From Sycon ciliatum (lineage: Eukaryota > Porifera > Calcarea > Leucosolenida > Sycettidae): DNA of 64,000 bases. Shown here piece after piece: positions 10,713 through 23,400 of the stretch (position 1 is the first letter of the stretch; every line of letters starts with the position of its first letter). Position numbers and translations under genes: made by a program. The notes beneath the pieces were generated by a model. It saw nothing but the letters and a program-made list of their open reading frames with translations, ran no database searches and was not told the origin of the DNA. Location of the stretch: contig NC_088650.1 in assembly GCF_964019385.1 (NCBI RefSeq), forward strand, positions 24,567,211 to 24,631,210, read 5' to 3'.

Positions 10713-12212
10713 CAAAAATCTGATCATGTAATTCGAATTTGAACTTCAAAGTATGTGTACATCAAATCACAAAAATGACTGTCAAGGTGCTGTGCATTGA
10801 AAAAAACTGGGAGCTGGCAGCAATGGAAAGGGTAGAAACGAAACCAGTAATGCAGAGTATTCATAAGGTAGAGGGAGATGAAAACGGGAGAGGAGTAGTG
10901 AGCAGTTCAGTTTGAAGTAGTGTCAATAGACAGCATCGTGTTGCATACGTTGTGAATATTGTGTCAATCTAATAATTGTCACGAAATTGATATCCAAAAT
11001 TATTATCCCCTGAGTAGTATTATGGTGTTCTCCTGTGTTTACATGCAGAGCCTTGACGTTGCTGGACGAGCGACAATATAAATTACATAAACATGTAGCT
11101 CGTGATGTGGGATGACTGCCGTATCGCATTGCCAACGCAAACCCATCCTGTGTCAGTGCAGCCATCCAGCAACTTGAACTCCCCGGACCAGATGCCGCTG
11201 CAGCTGAACACCATGCCGATGGAAAGCCAGGAGTTGATAGCGAAGCATTCTGGTCTGCACAGTACAAGGCAAAGAACAATTATGAATTATAATGCATTGT
11301 AATCCTTCCCACACTTCTTTGTAAAAAACAAACAAACAGTGCCATTATCACAACACTTGATCAAGCATCTTGATGGAGGTATTTTCCATTGTGCTGGCTC
11401 AGCATCTGCACCAGGAAGACCATGTACACTTACACGTATCTTGTGTGTGTGTGTTCGTGCGTGTGTGTTTGTGTATCTGTATGTGCACCTATCGATTGGA
11501 AATCGCTGCACATACCACTGCACCATATGGGACACGGGTTCGATTCCCGACGATTATGGTCACACACGTCTTTCTTCTCTTTCTCAGACTCTTCCTGACT
11601 TTTCTTTCATTCTCCTGGGTGGTTACCAACAGCCAGTGCATGCCGGAGTATGTGGTGTGATGTGTGTGCGGGAAAAAAGAAAAAAATGAAAATGAAAAGA
11701 CCAAAAATAGGGATTCACTGGCCAGAAAAACCACTTCAAATAGCTGTATGGTGTAGACCAGGCTGAATAGTGACGGTCAATTCTTCAGCCTTGCAAGCTG
11801 TTGAATGGTGCAAGCTGTTGAATGGTGCAATCCCGGCACAAGTTGCTGTGGCTTCTGCCGTAGCATTGCTATCATCGCCTCCGGCGATGGGCGTCAAAGG
11901 TCAAAGGTATGTGCACACGTGTGTGTGTGGGGGGGGGGGGGGACGCACATGTGTATGGGTAGGAATGTGTGTGTGTGGGGGGGGGGGGGGGGGTACACGC
12001 ACATGTGTATGGATGTGCGCGCTGCATGCGTGTGTCTGTGGGATGGGGTGGGGCTGCACGCACATGTGTACATGTGTGTGCGCAATACAGCATGTGTGTA
12101 TGTGTTCGTTGAACACAGGGTGTACTCCTGATTACATAAACTTCGTGATCATTGTGATTTCATGTGCTTTGAAGTTGAAATTCGCAATACATGTACTGAT
12201 GCTTGATTAGAT
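10713..12212. other. Spacer between the inverted LINE arms
   Basis: About 1.5 kb without a recognisable gene. Similarity between the two arms fades gradually into it, with patches such as CGAATTT-AACTTCAAAG on both sides, so part is diverged inverted repeat. It contains a GT-rich stretch (11440-11480) and two (GT)nGn compound microsatellites (11921-11942 and 11970-11993). Confidence 0.5.
11921..11993. repeat. Compound (GT)n poly-G microsatellites
   Basis: Two short GT runs are each followed by 11-17 consecutive G residues and a shared CACATGTGTATG motif, as if the unit were duplicated. The same arrangement recurs at 19021, 27019, 42508, 47630, 60709 and 61744. Confidence 0.85.
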
Positions 12213-14138
12213 TTATGTTCCACATGTTCTATTTATTTTATTTTACTTCAAGCACTTGTACTATTCAAGCACAACCCTACCGATGAAGGGAAAGAAGCAG
12301 CGGAGATACACCTACTGAGTCTAATGACTGCCACTGTCAGTTCTCAAACAAAAACAATTTTTGTCGAATTGAAAAATCTCACCTGTTAGTGTTGCTCACT
12401 AGCCACTAGTGACTAGAGTTGTTCGTCCACGAAATTTGCAATATGCCACTACGGTACCAGCAAGAGTAGGTAAGTTGGCATAGAACAACAGCTATGCAAA
12501 GCCATGTTCATCTCCTCTTCACTTTGGAAGGCAGTACAAGCACCCTTCATACCTCGATATTGCCTTGGAGTGGAAGCAAATTCACCATGAGTTTTCCAAT
12601 TCGCTACGATCGATCTCGGGGTGATGATCGTGTCTTCTTCATCACCACTGCAGCCTGGACAGCCTTCGGGAAGACATGTGTCACTCTCCTGCTCAACAGA
12701 TTCCTACATCTAGATTTGGTTACCGTCAGGGAACGAAACAGAGCTGCAAAACACCAAAGTAATTGTTTTCTTCCATTCAATTACACCGCTGAACATGCAC
12801 AGCATGGTGACAGCTAAGCAGTACGCACGTCATCAAGGCCAATTTCCAAATATGGGAGGTGTTATTTATGAAATTTGACACAGTTCCTCTTCTCTGATCG
12901 GCTCGAGACATAGCTCATCGGAATCAGTGCCCAATTCTCCTTCGGATAAGCCATACTTATTTTTGGCGTTCAGTTTCCCTTTAACAATTTCGAGCCAAGC
13001 AGCTCTATCAGAAGCAGATTGCACAGCATCCAGAAGCGACAGATTAATGCATTGTAAGTCTTTCTTGACAACGTCGATCCATCTCAGACGTGGCCGTCCT
13101 CGGGGTCGTCGTATGTCTGTTGTGTTGATCGACATTAGGAGGGCTTGGAAAGAGGACGATTCTTCGCCTTCCCTCACTACATGGCCGAACCACAGCAGTC
13201 TCCGTTGCCTGCAGACTTGGGATAGTGGGGTCTGCTCGGTTCTGGCATACAGCGCTGTGTTCGAGATTCGTTGTGGGTACGTGATACCAAGAGTAGATAA
13301 ACAAGAGTGTGCAACTCCGGATGGATTGGCCCACGGCGGAATTTTTTGTTGACGTAATCTTTTCGACGACGCACGCGCTGCGAGCCTTTTGGAGAGTTTT
13401 CCCTCGTGCACTTGGCTGGGCTTTACACTACAAGGTCGGTGCCCAGCACGTGCTCTCACACTGCTCTGCGGCAAAGCCGCGTTTCTCTGAAAAAAGGTGA
13501 CGTAAACAAAAAATTCCGCCGTGGGCGCGGGGTATCTGCAGATTGTGCAGGAGAGATCCGGAGTTGCACACTCTTGTTTATCTACTCTTGGTGATACCAA
13601 TGATGGTACGTAGTTTCTTCCGGTGCCATACATTGACGACGTCGGTTAATGTTTGCGATAAGGTCCAAAGCGCACAATTATACAGCAAGACAGGCAATAT
13701 CAGGCAGGAAAACATACACAGCCTGGAATTCAGGTTGTGGCGTTTCCATGGAATGCCTGCAAATGCCCGATTCGCAGCAGACACTCTAGCTGCTATGTCT
13801 TCTGCTGTGCCTAGCATACTCCCCAGCAGCTTCACCGATTTCCAGGAATCATCTTCCTTGGTCACAGTGAAATATTGAGTTTTTGCCACGTTCAGCTTCA
13901 GATTGTCATCCGAGAAAACGGGTTCACACACACGGACGGTTTCTTCCACAGATGATCGCTCGTTCTGATGGGCAGTGGTGTCGTCTGCGTATTGTGTGAA
14001 AGTTGCTGGTAGGTCTGACGCGGGTAGAGCTTGCTCTCGGATCCTACGCATGGAACCTTCGGCGTAAGTTATAAACATTATTGGTGACATTGGGTCACCC
14101 TGGACGACGCCGATGTTTGTTGGAACAGATGAATTCAT
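12213..14138 (-). mobile_element. 5'-truncated LINE retrotransposon, interrupted by a MITE
   Basis: Minus-strand frames at 14138-13591 and 13287-12866 encode the C-terminal half of a reverse transcriptase. QGDPMSPIMF and YADDTT are the palm motifs, and LLWFGHVVREG followed by RPRGRPRLRWID is the C-terminal block common to many LINE ORF2 proteins. A 303-bp MITE with a 7-bp duplication (13288-13590) splits the frame, and the reading frame resumes across the duplication. The 5' part of ORF2 (endonuclease, fingers) is missing. The broken end lies 33 bp upstream of the METTL22-like ATG. The stop codon is at about 12866, and 12213-12865 is the 3' UTR. Confidence 0.85.
13288..13590. mobile_element. 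CAAGAGT-family MITE with 7-bp TSD, inside the LINE
   Basis: The long terminal inverted repeats (about 45 bp) start CAAGAGTAGATAAACAAGAG and end with its complement. GTGATAC is duplicated directly outside both ends (13281-13287 and 13591-13597). Inner inverted repeats (GCGGAATTTTTTGTTGACGT and its near complement) surround a non-coding core. Confidence 0.85.
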
Positions 14139-14171
14139 CTATTTTAAAACACATTAATTTTATAATTGGGA

Positions 14172-15212
14172 ATGGCGAATAGCGAAGGCCATGTACTGTC
14201 GGGTGTTCACTGCGTTGGCAGTGCTGAGGCTCTCACGGGCTCCGATGGTCAGCTTCAAACCTATGCCAGTGGATATCACCATCGTTTGTCCTCATTCACG
14301 ATTAGCTGCAATGTAAGCCCTCTAGACGGATGGGTCATGAAATTCTTGGCTACTAGTGATACTGAATCCTGCTTGTCCGAAGAGCGAGAGCCCATTGATG
14401 ATCTACAGCTGGATGATGATGGTGATCCAGTATTGAATCGGAGGGCAGCTCGCCATACTGAAGTGACTACAGCGCAGCAGACATGCATTGCAATTGAGCA
14501 CAGCATGGCGACGGCGTTGAAAGACGTCGGCCTCCAGGTGTGGTCCAGTGCCTTTCTTCTGTGCGATTTTATCATCTGGCAGCGAGCGCTATTCCGTGAC
14601 AGCACTGTACTCGAGTTGGGTTGTGGACCGGGGCTAGTTGGAATCGTGGCAGCTGTGTGCCGCCCGAAGGCTGTCATTTGCACCGACATTGCGGATGTCC
14701 TTCCGCTTTGTAAGAGGAACATTGAGCGCAACCAACACCTGTATCCACCGGGTGTGGTGACGCTTGTTAAGGATTTAAACTGGTTGAATGACTACGGGGA
14801 ATTTTCCTCGTCCCCGTCTGAGTTTGGCTGGAATGCTGAGCACCTTCGTTTGACTACACATGCGGATTATTTGCTTGCCAGTGATGTGGTGTACGATGAA
14901 GACCTCACAGAAGCGTTCTTTCGGTGGTTGCATTACCTCATGTCGTCTTCTCCAACTATGACTGCATTCCTTGCGACAGAGAAGCGGCTGAACTTCTCTG
15001 TCGACCTGCTAGAAGTCGCCAGTCCAGCTCATGCTCATTTTGAACAATGTATGGAGCAGCTGACCAACTGCAACTGTGACATGCACCGTGGTATGGAGTT
15101 TCGAGCAGCTCAAATTCCACTTGAATTCCCGTGTTACAACATGAGGGCTCGCTCACAGCATATGGGTATGATACGAATTGTCTTGCAACCGGATGCTAGC
15201 GATGCAACATAG
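14172..15212 (+). CDS. METTL22: METTL22-like lysine methyltransferase
   Basis: A single exon of 346 codons starts at the first in-frame ATG and ends in TAG. The protein belongs to the seven-beta-strand methyltransferase-16 family. Residues 122-134 (QVWSSAFLLCDFI) are the family's entry helix. LELGCGPG at 147-154 is the S-adenosylmethionine-binding motif I, CTDIADVLPLCKRNI follows as the motif II region, and ASDVVYDED is the post-II motif near the active site. The spacing matches human METTL22, which methylates a lysine of the nucleolar protein KIN. The first 100 residues are poorly conserved and acidic. A truncated LINE ends 33 bp upstream of the ATG, so the promoter must lie inside or beyond LINE DNA, or an upstream exon is missing from this model. 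Ortholog assignment is from remembered similarity. Confidence 0.82.
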   Translation: MANSEGHVLSGVHCVGSAEALTGSDGQLQTYASGYHHRLSSFTISCNVSPLDGWVMKFLATSDTESCLSEEREPIDDLQLDDDGDPVLNRRAARHTEVTTAQQTCIAIEHSMATALKDVGLQVWSSAFLLCDFIIWQRALFRDSTVLELGCGPGLVGIVAAVCRPKAVICTDIADVLPLCKRNIERNQHLYPPGVVTLVKDLNWLNDYGEFSSSPSEFGWNAEHLRLTTHADYLLASDVVYDEDLTEAFFRWLHYLMSSSPTMTAFLATEKRLNFSVDLLEVASPAHAHFEQCMEQLTNCNCDMHRGMEFRAAQIPLEFPCYNMRARSQHMGMIRIVLQPDASDAT

Positions 15213-15372
15213 ATCTACAAGCCCGTGCCGATATTGGTCTCACTAGCTACATGAAGTAGGTAAAAACGACTTACCGTTGCCGTTCGAACGACCCTGTATA
15301 AGATGGCCACCGCACTGCAGGTTGCACCCTACGCGTATGGCAGAATCCTGGATCAAGCAATAGTTACCGGAA

Positions 15373-15598
15373 ATATTATGAGCACCCCGGGTGATGCTGC
15401 TGCTGCTGCTGCTGCTGAGCACTGAATTCTTGGGCCGCCCTCTCATCTTGTCAGTTACGCTGCTCAACAGAGTACTCTTTTCCCGATTTCCAACCCAGCT
15501 TGTTATGGGAAGAAAACGTGTGCCTCTATCAGCGTTCGACTGCTGTGATAGATTGTTGTTTGAGGTCGGGACTAGCTGCAGGATGCGCCGGTCTCTGT
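15373..15598 (-). CDS. Possible orphan exon, unknown protein
   Basis: After a pyrimidine-rich stretch and TTACAG (an acceptor on the minus strand), a frame reads RDRRILQLVPTSNNN and continues through VTDKMRGRPKNSVL and seven consecutive Ser codons to a possible donor CCG|GTAACT. The amino acid mix looks coding-like, but I recognise no family, and the Ser run is a CTG repeat. It might also be chance. Confidence 0.2.
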
Positions 15599-16780
15599 AA
15601 GTAAATGTGCATGTATGGGGGTTATTTCTCTTCGAACGTGCACTGGGAATATTGATGTCCTGGTCTGGGTTTGTGGAAGTATTTTCTTTTGCCTGTACTT
15701 TGAAGTATATGTAGATGCCAACAGCTGTGCAAGTATCATACGAATGAATTGAAAAACGTTTACCGGCATGGTGGTTAGCTAATGTGATGATGTAATGTTG
15801 GTACTGGTTAGCGATATAAATACTTGTGGTCCGTGTGTGTGCATGTGTGTCTGTTTGGAGATGCCTGTTCTTGGCTGGACCTGATCGCATTGTACATGGC
15901 TTTCATCAACTGCGACATTTTTTTTTCTCCTGCGTGTACTTTTGTATCCATGCAGGAAGGTTTGGTGTTGATAAGAAAGGATGGACATGTCGCCAACTTC
16001 CTTGGATTTAATTCCAGCGCCTGTCTACATGTTAGTGGTCGCAGGGAGGTGTAATGAACTGAGGTTTGTGAAAAAGTGGCTGCGTTCGTTCAGCTGACAA
16101 TGCCACCAGCTATTTTGCTAGTGTGTACTCTTACGATCACTTTTTGCTCCTCTGATTTCGGTGAAGATACATTTTATTGTTTGGTCGGAGCTCTCTGTTT
16201 ACACCACTACCTGAATATTGAAATGTCTGTTGCTTTCGGCTGTTAGCAATGCCTGTTCCGCTGTAAAGTGAGCTCACTTGGTGATGCTCCTGCTATGTAT
16301 TCATGTACATGTAGGACAATGTAAGTCACTGTACTTCAAGTGCGGTCTACAAGTATTTCTACTTTCTCCGACTCTGTGTGATAATCAGTACGTGCTCGCC
16401 TTGCCTGAACGCTCTACTCACATTGCAGTGCTCTACGTGTCTGTGTACTAGTTGACTGAATAATCTTCCATGCGTTATCGTTACCCTTTTTTTCTCAATA
16501 CCCGGATCACAGCTAGCGTTTTGCAGTCGATCAGCTTGTAGAGGCTTCGCTGTTCTGGGCCAACCAAGGAAGCCGTGTTCTTCCTCGGCTGTAATATCTG
16601 AAGAATTTTGAAAGGTGGCTCAAGTGTCATTCCGCAGGATCCTGGAAGCTCGAGCTACGCACAATGTCGTGTGGAGCATGCAAGTATGCTTCTTTTGAAG
16701 TGCATGTAACTAAAATGGAGAATGAACATGAGAGGTTTATGTCAGGTAGTCGTATAATAATATGTTTCTGTGATGGAAAT

Positions 16781-16920
16781 CAGGGAGTCGAATGTCAAAA
16801 TACTGTATTTGCAAGTGTAACCCCCCCCCCCCAGCAGGGGTACATACATACTCCTCCCCGGGCAGGGGGTGCGTACAGTATGTACTCTTGAGTATTGGTA
16901 TAAATAGTGACTACTCCCTG
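16781..16920. repeat. CAGGGAGT-ended repeat with internal insertion
   Basis: The left end CAGGGAGTCG and right end CTACTCCCTG match the micro-palindrome family. The 140-bp interior includes a C-run and a GTATGTACTCTTG stretch that resembles the CAAGAGT family. It may be one tiny element inserted into another. Confidence 0.35.
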
Positions 16921-17245
16921 CATCCATGATGATCCTGGCCTGGCTCTGATCGAGCTGATAGCTGGGGGTTATCCTGGCTATGTACTCTTGCTGATATCGA
17001 GAGTAGGTAAACTTTTTATCTACTCTTGCTGATAATCTAGAGTACAATCATGTAGATTACTCTTGTCAATCCTGCTGATGCATAATGGAAATGAAATACA
17101 AAAATACAATCGTCATGTAGCATTGACTTGAGATCTACACACATTCAAAAACAAACAAAAAATACCCGCGCACACAACAAACCAGTGCAACTGCAAGTGG
17201 CAGTGCAGCGCTAGTGCAGGTCATGAAGTGCCCGAGCGGATACTA

Positions 17246-17516
17246 CAGTCCATTTCAAAACTATAGACGCATAGCTACAAAAACCGTAGGCAAAAACTGT
17301 TATGCCAGCCAGCATATCTGTGATCACTTTGTGCATAAATTTTTCCAGCGTCTGTTATCCAATCGTTTAGAAACTATAAAAATTATGAGAGTAATTGTGG
17401 AGCGGACCTGAGCAATATTCCGAAAACTATTCTCAAAAAGTTCAAGCCAAATTAATATCTGAAATACCTATTTCAAAAACACTGCGCATACTGCGGCATA
17501 GTTTTGAAATGGACTG
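17246..17516. mobile_element. TA-type MITE (CAGTCCATTTCAAAACTATA family)
   Basis: TIRs of about 20 bp (CAGTCCATTTCAAAACTAT) are flanked by TA. The core contains GTGATCACTTTGTGCATAAA. The same core and ends occur at 32110-32361, and in diverged inverted form at 27922-28139. Confidence 0.8.
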
Positions 17517-17814
17517 TAGAGTACTCTAACTTCCGCTGAGTCGTAATAATACAACCAGATAATTATGTGATCTTGTTCGTAAGCTCCACGTGGAGGATGA
17601 CTCTTCCAAGCTTCACGATTGCATTGATGAATGGCTGCAGTAATACCTTTTCAAATTTTTGTTTCTCAAGCCAAAAGTTCTGCAGATGTTTGCTGGTATT
17701 TTCGGACAGCTCGTCGGCTTGTCGTTGTGATCATACGTGCTGGTGTTGTGTAGAGAGTACTGGGTTCTAGACTAGTAATTTTCTCGACACAGGGTCGAAC
17801 AGGTCCGCGGCGTA

Positions 17815-19109
17815 ATGTTCTCCAAACTCCTCTTTGGCATATCAGTGATTGTCCTCATTACAGAAGTTGTGCTGGCAATATTCCATGTAGTCGCATTAGC
17901 AGTGAGGTGAGTTTGTATTGCCGATGGTTCTCTTGTTGGGTCATTTGGGGATGTTCGATACAAGTGCAGTGCACTAGTAGTATGTCGATTGTAGATGAGG
18001 CGCTTTGTAATCGTCGAGGTACAGTGAGTAATGTAGGGCTTCATTGTTTAGCCAGCCTGGTTGAATCTAAGTTTATTCGGGGCGGGGGGGGGAGAGATAA
18101 AATCAAAGCACAAGGAACGCCCAAACAAAAACAAAGCACTTACAGCGCACATCCCTACTACTGTGCCCGATATCTTCCCAACTGCAGCCAGCACAACTCT
18201 TCTGACCATTGTCATTAGGTTTAGGCCTGTTTTGGAACTCCACTCTAAATAAAGCCTAAGAAAAACAACAACTAACTTCTGTGTTGTGTCAAGAGTACAT
18301 TGCTCCAAGAGTGTCCAACTCCAGTATCAGTGCTGTTCCTACGTACAGAATACTGGTAACTTCAAGATATCAATCTACATGTACTGATGTCACTATTTTT
18401 TTTATGCAATGCGCAGTGCATGCTTATTTTGAACTATTTTCAGACAGCTCCGTGAACTATTTCGTAGTGGTGGACATTCCGTAATGCGATCCTGTTCAAA
18501 CTGGTATGAGTAGACGTGTGATGCGCTGACATTATACAAGCATCTGCCCTCGGGCAGCCGATATCACATCATTCCACACTTGAATACAGCGAGCTTCTTG
18601 CTCTTCAGAAAGAAACTCACTCTTGTATAGCCGAGATATAGACTAGCCTGGCAGCAAGCTAGCTCCCCCCCCCCCCCCACACACACACACATTTTTTCCT
18701 GGGTGGAACCCTGGGCATGACAGCCATACAGAAGCCAATGGAGTGATTCTGTTTGCCGACAAAAAAGTATCATCACAAGAGTAATATTGCAACTAAAGGG
18801 TTAGTCTTAGAGCGACTGTTGTTTACTGACTGTGTGTTAGTTGTTTGGTGACTGCATGACCAGCATATTATCCAGGAGCTATGCCAAAAGGCTTTCAGAG
18901 TTATCTCTCAGGACGTCAACTAACCCAGAAAATGATTGTAGTTCCGAGGTTCCATCACAGTTCTTAGAAACCCAGTGAGAACTAGAGGTAGTGAATTCGG
19001 CCGTAATAGAGGAAGTGTATCTGTGTGTGTGTGTGGGGGGGGGGGGGGGGGGCTGCCTCTCTCTGTGTCTTTTTTCATGCATGTCTACCTCTGGCTCTCA
19101 CTTTCTCTG

Positions 19110-19168
<59 letters not shown>

Positions 19169-20415
19169 TTTTTGCCTGCCCTGTGCTCCCTGCAGCTTTG
19201 TATCTTTACATGGCACGTTCAAGAGAAAGAAAGACCAGAGCATTCACCATGCTGTGTCGATCATCAAGGTGGGAGGCTTGTCTTGGAGTGCATGGGTGAC
19301 GGTGGAAATCTAGGCAGTGAACTACATGTACATGCACTTCAATTCAATACTGGTCGAGATGCACTCAGCCTTTTATGGCCATGGGCATGAATCACTATCA
19401 CTGACCATACTTGGAAAAACAGCTATCACCAACATGGCATGTGGTTCTATTTTAGGCTTTTTAGCACATATACTGATTTACCTCATCCAGAATTAAAACT
19501 TTCCATGACCTTTTTTTATTCACAAGCTAAAGAGCAACTGTGCTGAAGAAATTCAGTTTAGTGGAACGAAAACCCTGCAGGACAGTGACTGAATATCTGT
19601 ACACAAATATGCAGAATATACTGGCGCTGTTCGAGTCTCACTCGGAATCACCATTGCTCGATTCCTCAGGGCTAGATTCACCAGAACTGACAAGTCGATC
19701 AAAGTCACGAAGTTTTTTGTTTCCGGAGGAAGTAGATGTGTGATCATCTTGACGCATGGATGCCGTGTGCTGAAATTGTCACTGCACGTGTAGTGCCGAC
19801 TACAGTCTGCTGGTGCGTTCTGTAGTGACCAGTGGTGACCGCACGCCTCCAACGTTGCACCCTAAATTTTGTTCTGAGAGAAAGTAAGTTTATGCTTGTG
19901 CTTGTAATGTCGCAATTAACTGTGGGTCGCAGCACGGTTGGAAAAAATCCTTCCGCTTTCGTGGTCTGGCACGAGGAAAACATGGATGCAATGAATGGGA
20001 TTTTCGGTCTTTGACCACTTGCTGGTGAGCTGATCTACTCACCTCCCACCGCTTTAGGAGCTGCATGCGAACCATGGTTTTTTTGGTAATGTCGTACATG
20101 ATGGTACATTACTGGATGATCATCACAATTCGTTACTTTCTCCGAGATTTTTTAGCTGTGACCACTGGAAGGATTCTGAATCTTTTCTCATCTGGTTATG
20201 CATTCTATTTTTAAATCATTCGTCTTGTGAAGTTGGTCTGTCTGTGTGTCTGTGTGTGCTCGCTCCTTTTATTTTTGTTATAGCCGTTGCTCGGGGCTGA
20301 TGGCCAAGAGGAAGTCAATTTAGAATCATTTTTCCAGCTAGACTATGAAATTGATAGAGTAAGTATTGCTGTGTTGAAGTGGGTAGTGAGGAGCCAGATT
20401 GAGAGAGACAGAGAC

Positions 20416-20465
<50 letters not shown>

Positions 20466-23400
20466 TGAAGGAAGAAACAGACAAATAGGCGATAGTTGAT
20501 CGGCAACCCTAACGAGTAACGATGACAAACTGACACTTGATCCTGTCAAAACGTTATGCATAAAGACGAGAGTCAGCGACTGAACCATTGTATGGAGCCA
20601 CAGACTTCTATTGGTGGATTTTACACATTTCGACTGCACTGGTCTCTTGCTGCGGTGTTGTTTTCCTTCGTGTGACTTTGGTACATGTATGTGTTCTTTG
20701 CTTGTCGCTTTGTGCTTGTAGTTTGAGCTGTTGATGTGTGTTGAAAGTAAAGAAGACCCGGTCATCCCCATTGTGCAGCGTCTGCAACAGAAATACCCCA
20801 ACGTCCGCTCTCAACTCTTCATTGGTTGGTCCATGTTTGCTCTCTCTCTCTGTTGACATTGGTGCTTTTAGCTGCGTTTGTTCGTATTTCTTGCATACAA
20901 TACAGGCTAGATTTTGACAAATTATTTCTCCTCCCATTCTGGTTTCCCCACTACTGCTGAACTACTAGTAACGTAGTTCAGTATAAAGTACCTTGGGTAA
21001 CGGGTATACATGTAGCGTAGTGTGGGTCATAACAGTTATTGCTAACTACATGTAAGCATCCGGCCAAGCAACCGCTCCACGCAAGAAGACGGCATTCATT
21101 TGCCGGACGTTTTCGCTCCCTTCTCTTCTGGGCAATACAACATGGATATTTTTATTTCCTGCGTGTTGCCCCTAAGAGAAGGGAGCCAAAACGAATGTTG
21201 TCTTCTCGTGTGTAGTGGTTGCATCGCCAGATGCTTAGGCTTACATGTTGTTAGGAATAACTGTTACTTGCACTCCGCTTTACGATGTGATATAAAGGGA
21301 TATAAATGTGATATAAACTTATTTGGAGGACCCTTCACAATACATTACCAGTCATTTGCCCTTGGCTATATAGATCTTAGCTATACAGTACCTTGACTAT
21401 ACAATGCCTTAGCTACACAGTACCTTGGCTGCACAGTATAGATTTGTATGGCCCTTGCAGGTACGTTACACTGAAGTTTCACCATATTGCTGTTGGTGGT
21501 CGACTGGTTCACTTTTTCCTTCTTTTTGTGTGTTTTTGTTGTTTTTGTTTGCTGCTTTGTTGTCAACGCCGGTACAGTAGCTTCAGAGTTGTACCCCTGT
21601 AACGCATTCAGGATTCATGTCAAATTCAACCGTGCAGTATTGCTTGTAATATTGTTCAACTCAGTTCATCTTGTGCTGACACTGCATCGCTTCTGCTGTC
21701 TTTTTGTGGCCGCTCAGGAGCTAAGAATGTTGGACTCAATCCGAAAATTAACAATATGGTACGGGCAGTTGAAGCAGCAAGGTGTCCTTGGCTGTGGATT
21801 GCGGACAGTGGCATATACGGTAGGTGTATGGTGTTGGCAGGCGACAAGAGTACAGATTACATAACCCCCAATATCATAGTGTGCAATTCCAGTCTGAGCT
21901 TGCGTCGGCGAATCTTCACATCTCGCGACGAACCCGTACACACTACCTGCACCCTGTCCATGATAACTACAGGATTTGCTTTAGGTACAGCTTTCTTGTA
22001 GTCACTTTGCACTGTTTGCCAGTTTAGCCTACTGAACCATGTCATGTGATGTAAAGCTCTGCCGTCGCAGCACTGTTATCACCCCTTTTGGGCTAATGGA
22101 CTCTTGCTAGTGATCTGAGTTCCTGTACGTGCGGGTGTCTTCTACTGGCATACTGTTATACTTTGCCATACTCTTCTTGGTTGGGCTCAGCACATTTGAA
22201 CAGTGATTTAATGGTGATGTCATGGTGATGTCATCTAGCTTACGATTGACCCAATCTTCCTTTTCTGTGTTATCCATCTGGATTACTGAGAAGGAGTGTC
22301 CTTTGCGATGGGGAGCCATGCAGCAGCTGCCGCGGAATGCGGATATCCTGCATCTGGGCTACATGATTTCCCAGCCGTCCTAGGTGGCTATGTTCTATTT
22401 CACTCACACGGACTCTGTGTGTCGAAAGTGCATACACAACTCCTTGTTGGGGATATACAGCTTCCGGCACTGACCATACGAAATGCCGAGAATCGAGCGG
22501 TCACAATGCATGTTGAACACTGACAGTTTCTGGAGGTCACGCGGCAGAAGCGCCCAGCACTTGGATCCATACAACCGAAGTGAGAGAACGCACACGTTGA
22601 ATATGTACTGCTTGGTATGGAGCGGGAAATATGGATAGTTGGAGAAGAATGGCCTCCAGGGCACACCACGCACGCGCACCCACACCACACCACACACACA
22701 CACACATACACACACGCACATGCACATGCGCGTGTAGTTAACTTGCCTATTCACCTACACGCATGCATGTGTGTACCCTGTGTCGTGTGTTTGTGTTTCT
22801 GATCCTCAGCAAAACACGACAGCCTACAGGAAATGGTGCGGTGTGTGGCTCCTGAAGTTGGCCTCATTCATCAGGTACAGTCAAATCTGCCGTTAGCGAC
22901 CTCTGCTGTAGGCGACCATCTACCGTTAGCGACCGATTTTCTGTGCACCGACGGTTTCACATACAAATTGATCTGTCCAGAGCGACCATCTGCTGTGCGC
23001 GACCAGCGACCGCGATTTCATGCACGGTGGCTGCTTTCAAATCTGCTGTATAAGCGACCGCGACCCACGTTCAGTCAGGTGCGAAACTGTACTTGCCAGT
23101 GTGCTGTCAACTGCAAGGTGTGAAAATGCGCTGTCTTGCAAGTGCGCCCATATTCTATTGAATATCCAATAAAATGAAATCAAAAATCACATTATTCTCG
23201 TCGATTTGAGTACATGGAAGCATAATTATATGCATGCCCGGTATGCCAGATTTACCATACATCTGCCGTAAGAGACCATCTACCGTAAGAGACCGCTTTT
23301 TCTTGCACCAAGGGGCGGTCGCTTACGACAGATTTGACTGTACATTAAATTGTAACTGTAGTGACTGCTTGCACTCACCTAGAGATCCTACCTGACAAAG

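Larger units (their letters stand above)
15213..17814. other. Interval between METTL22-like gene and UGCG
   Basis: It holds a (CTG)7 trinucleotide run near 15398-15418, a candidate minus-strand exon (15373-15598), a 140-bp CAGGGAGT-ended repeat (16781-16920), scattered CAAGAGT-type ends (16880-17060) and a MITE at 17246-17516. The last part is presumably the UGCG promoter and 5' UTR, because an acceptor-like CGACACAG lies 22 bp upstream of the UGCG ATG. No other gene is visible. Confidence 0.45.

Noticed and set aside
11500..11565. A possible tRNA because of a good B box (GGGTTCGATTCCC).
   Set aside because: No A box at proper distance, no acceptor stem and no cloverleaf. At most it is a remnant of a tRNA-derived repeat.
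19540..19743. A 67-codon frame (ALFESHSESPLLDSSGLDS...) in UGCG intron 2 as an extra exon.
   Set aside because: The UGCG exons on either side join in phase without it, and no part of the glucosyltransferase family is missing there.
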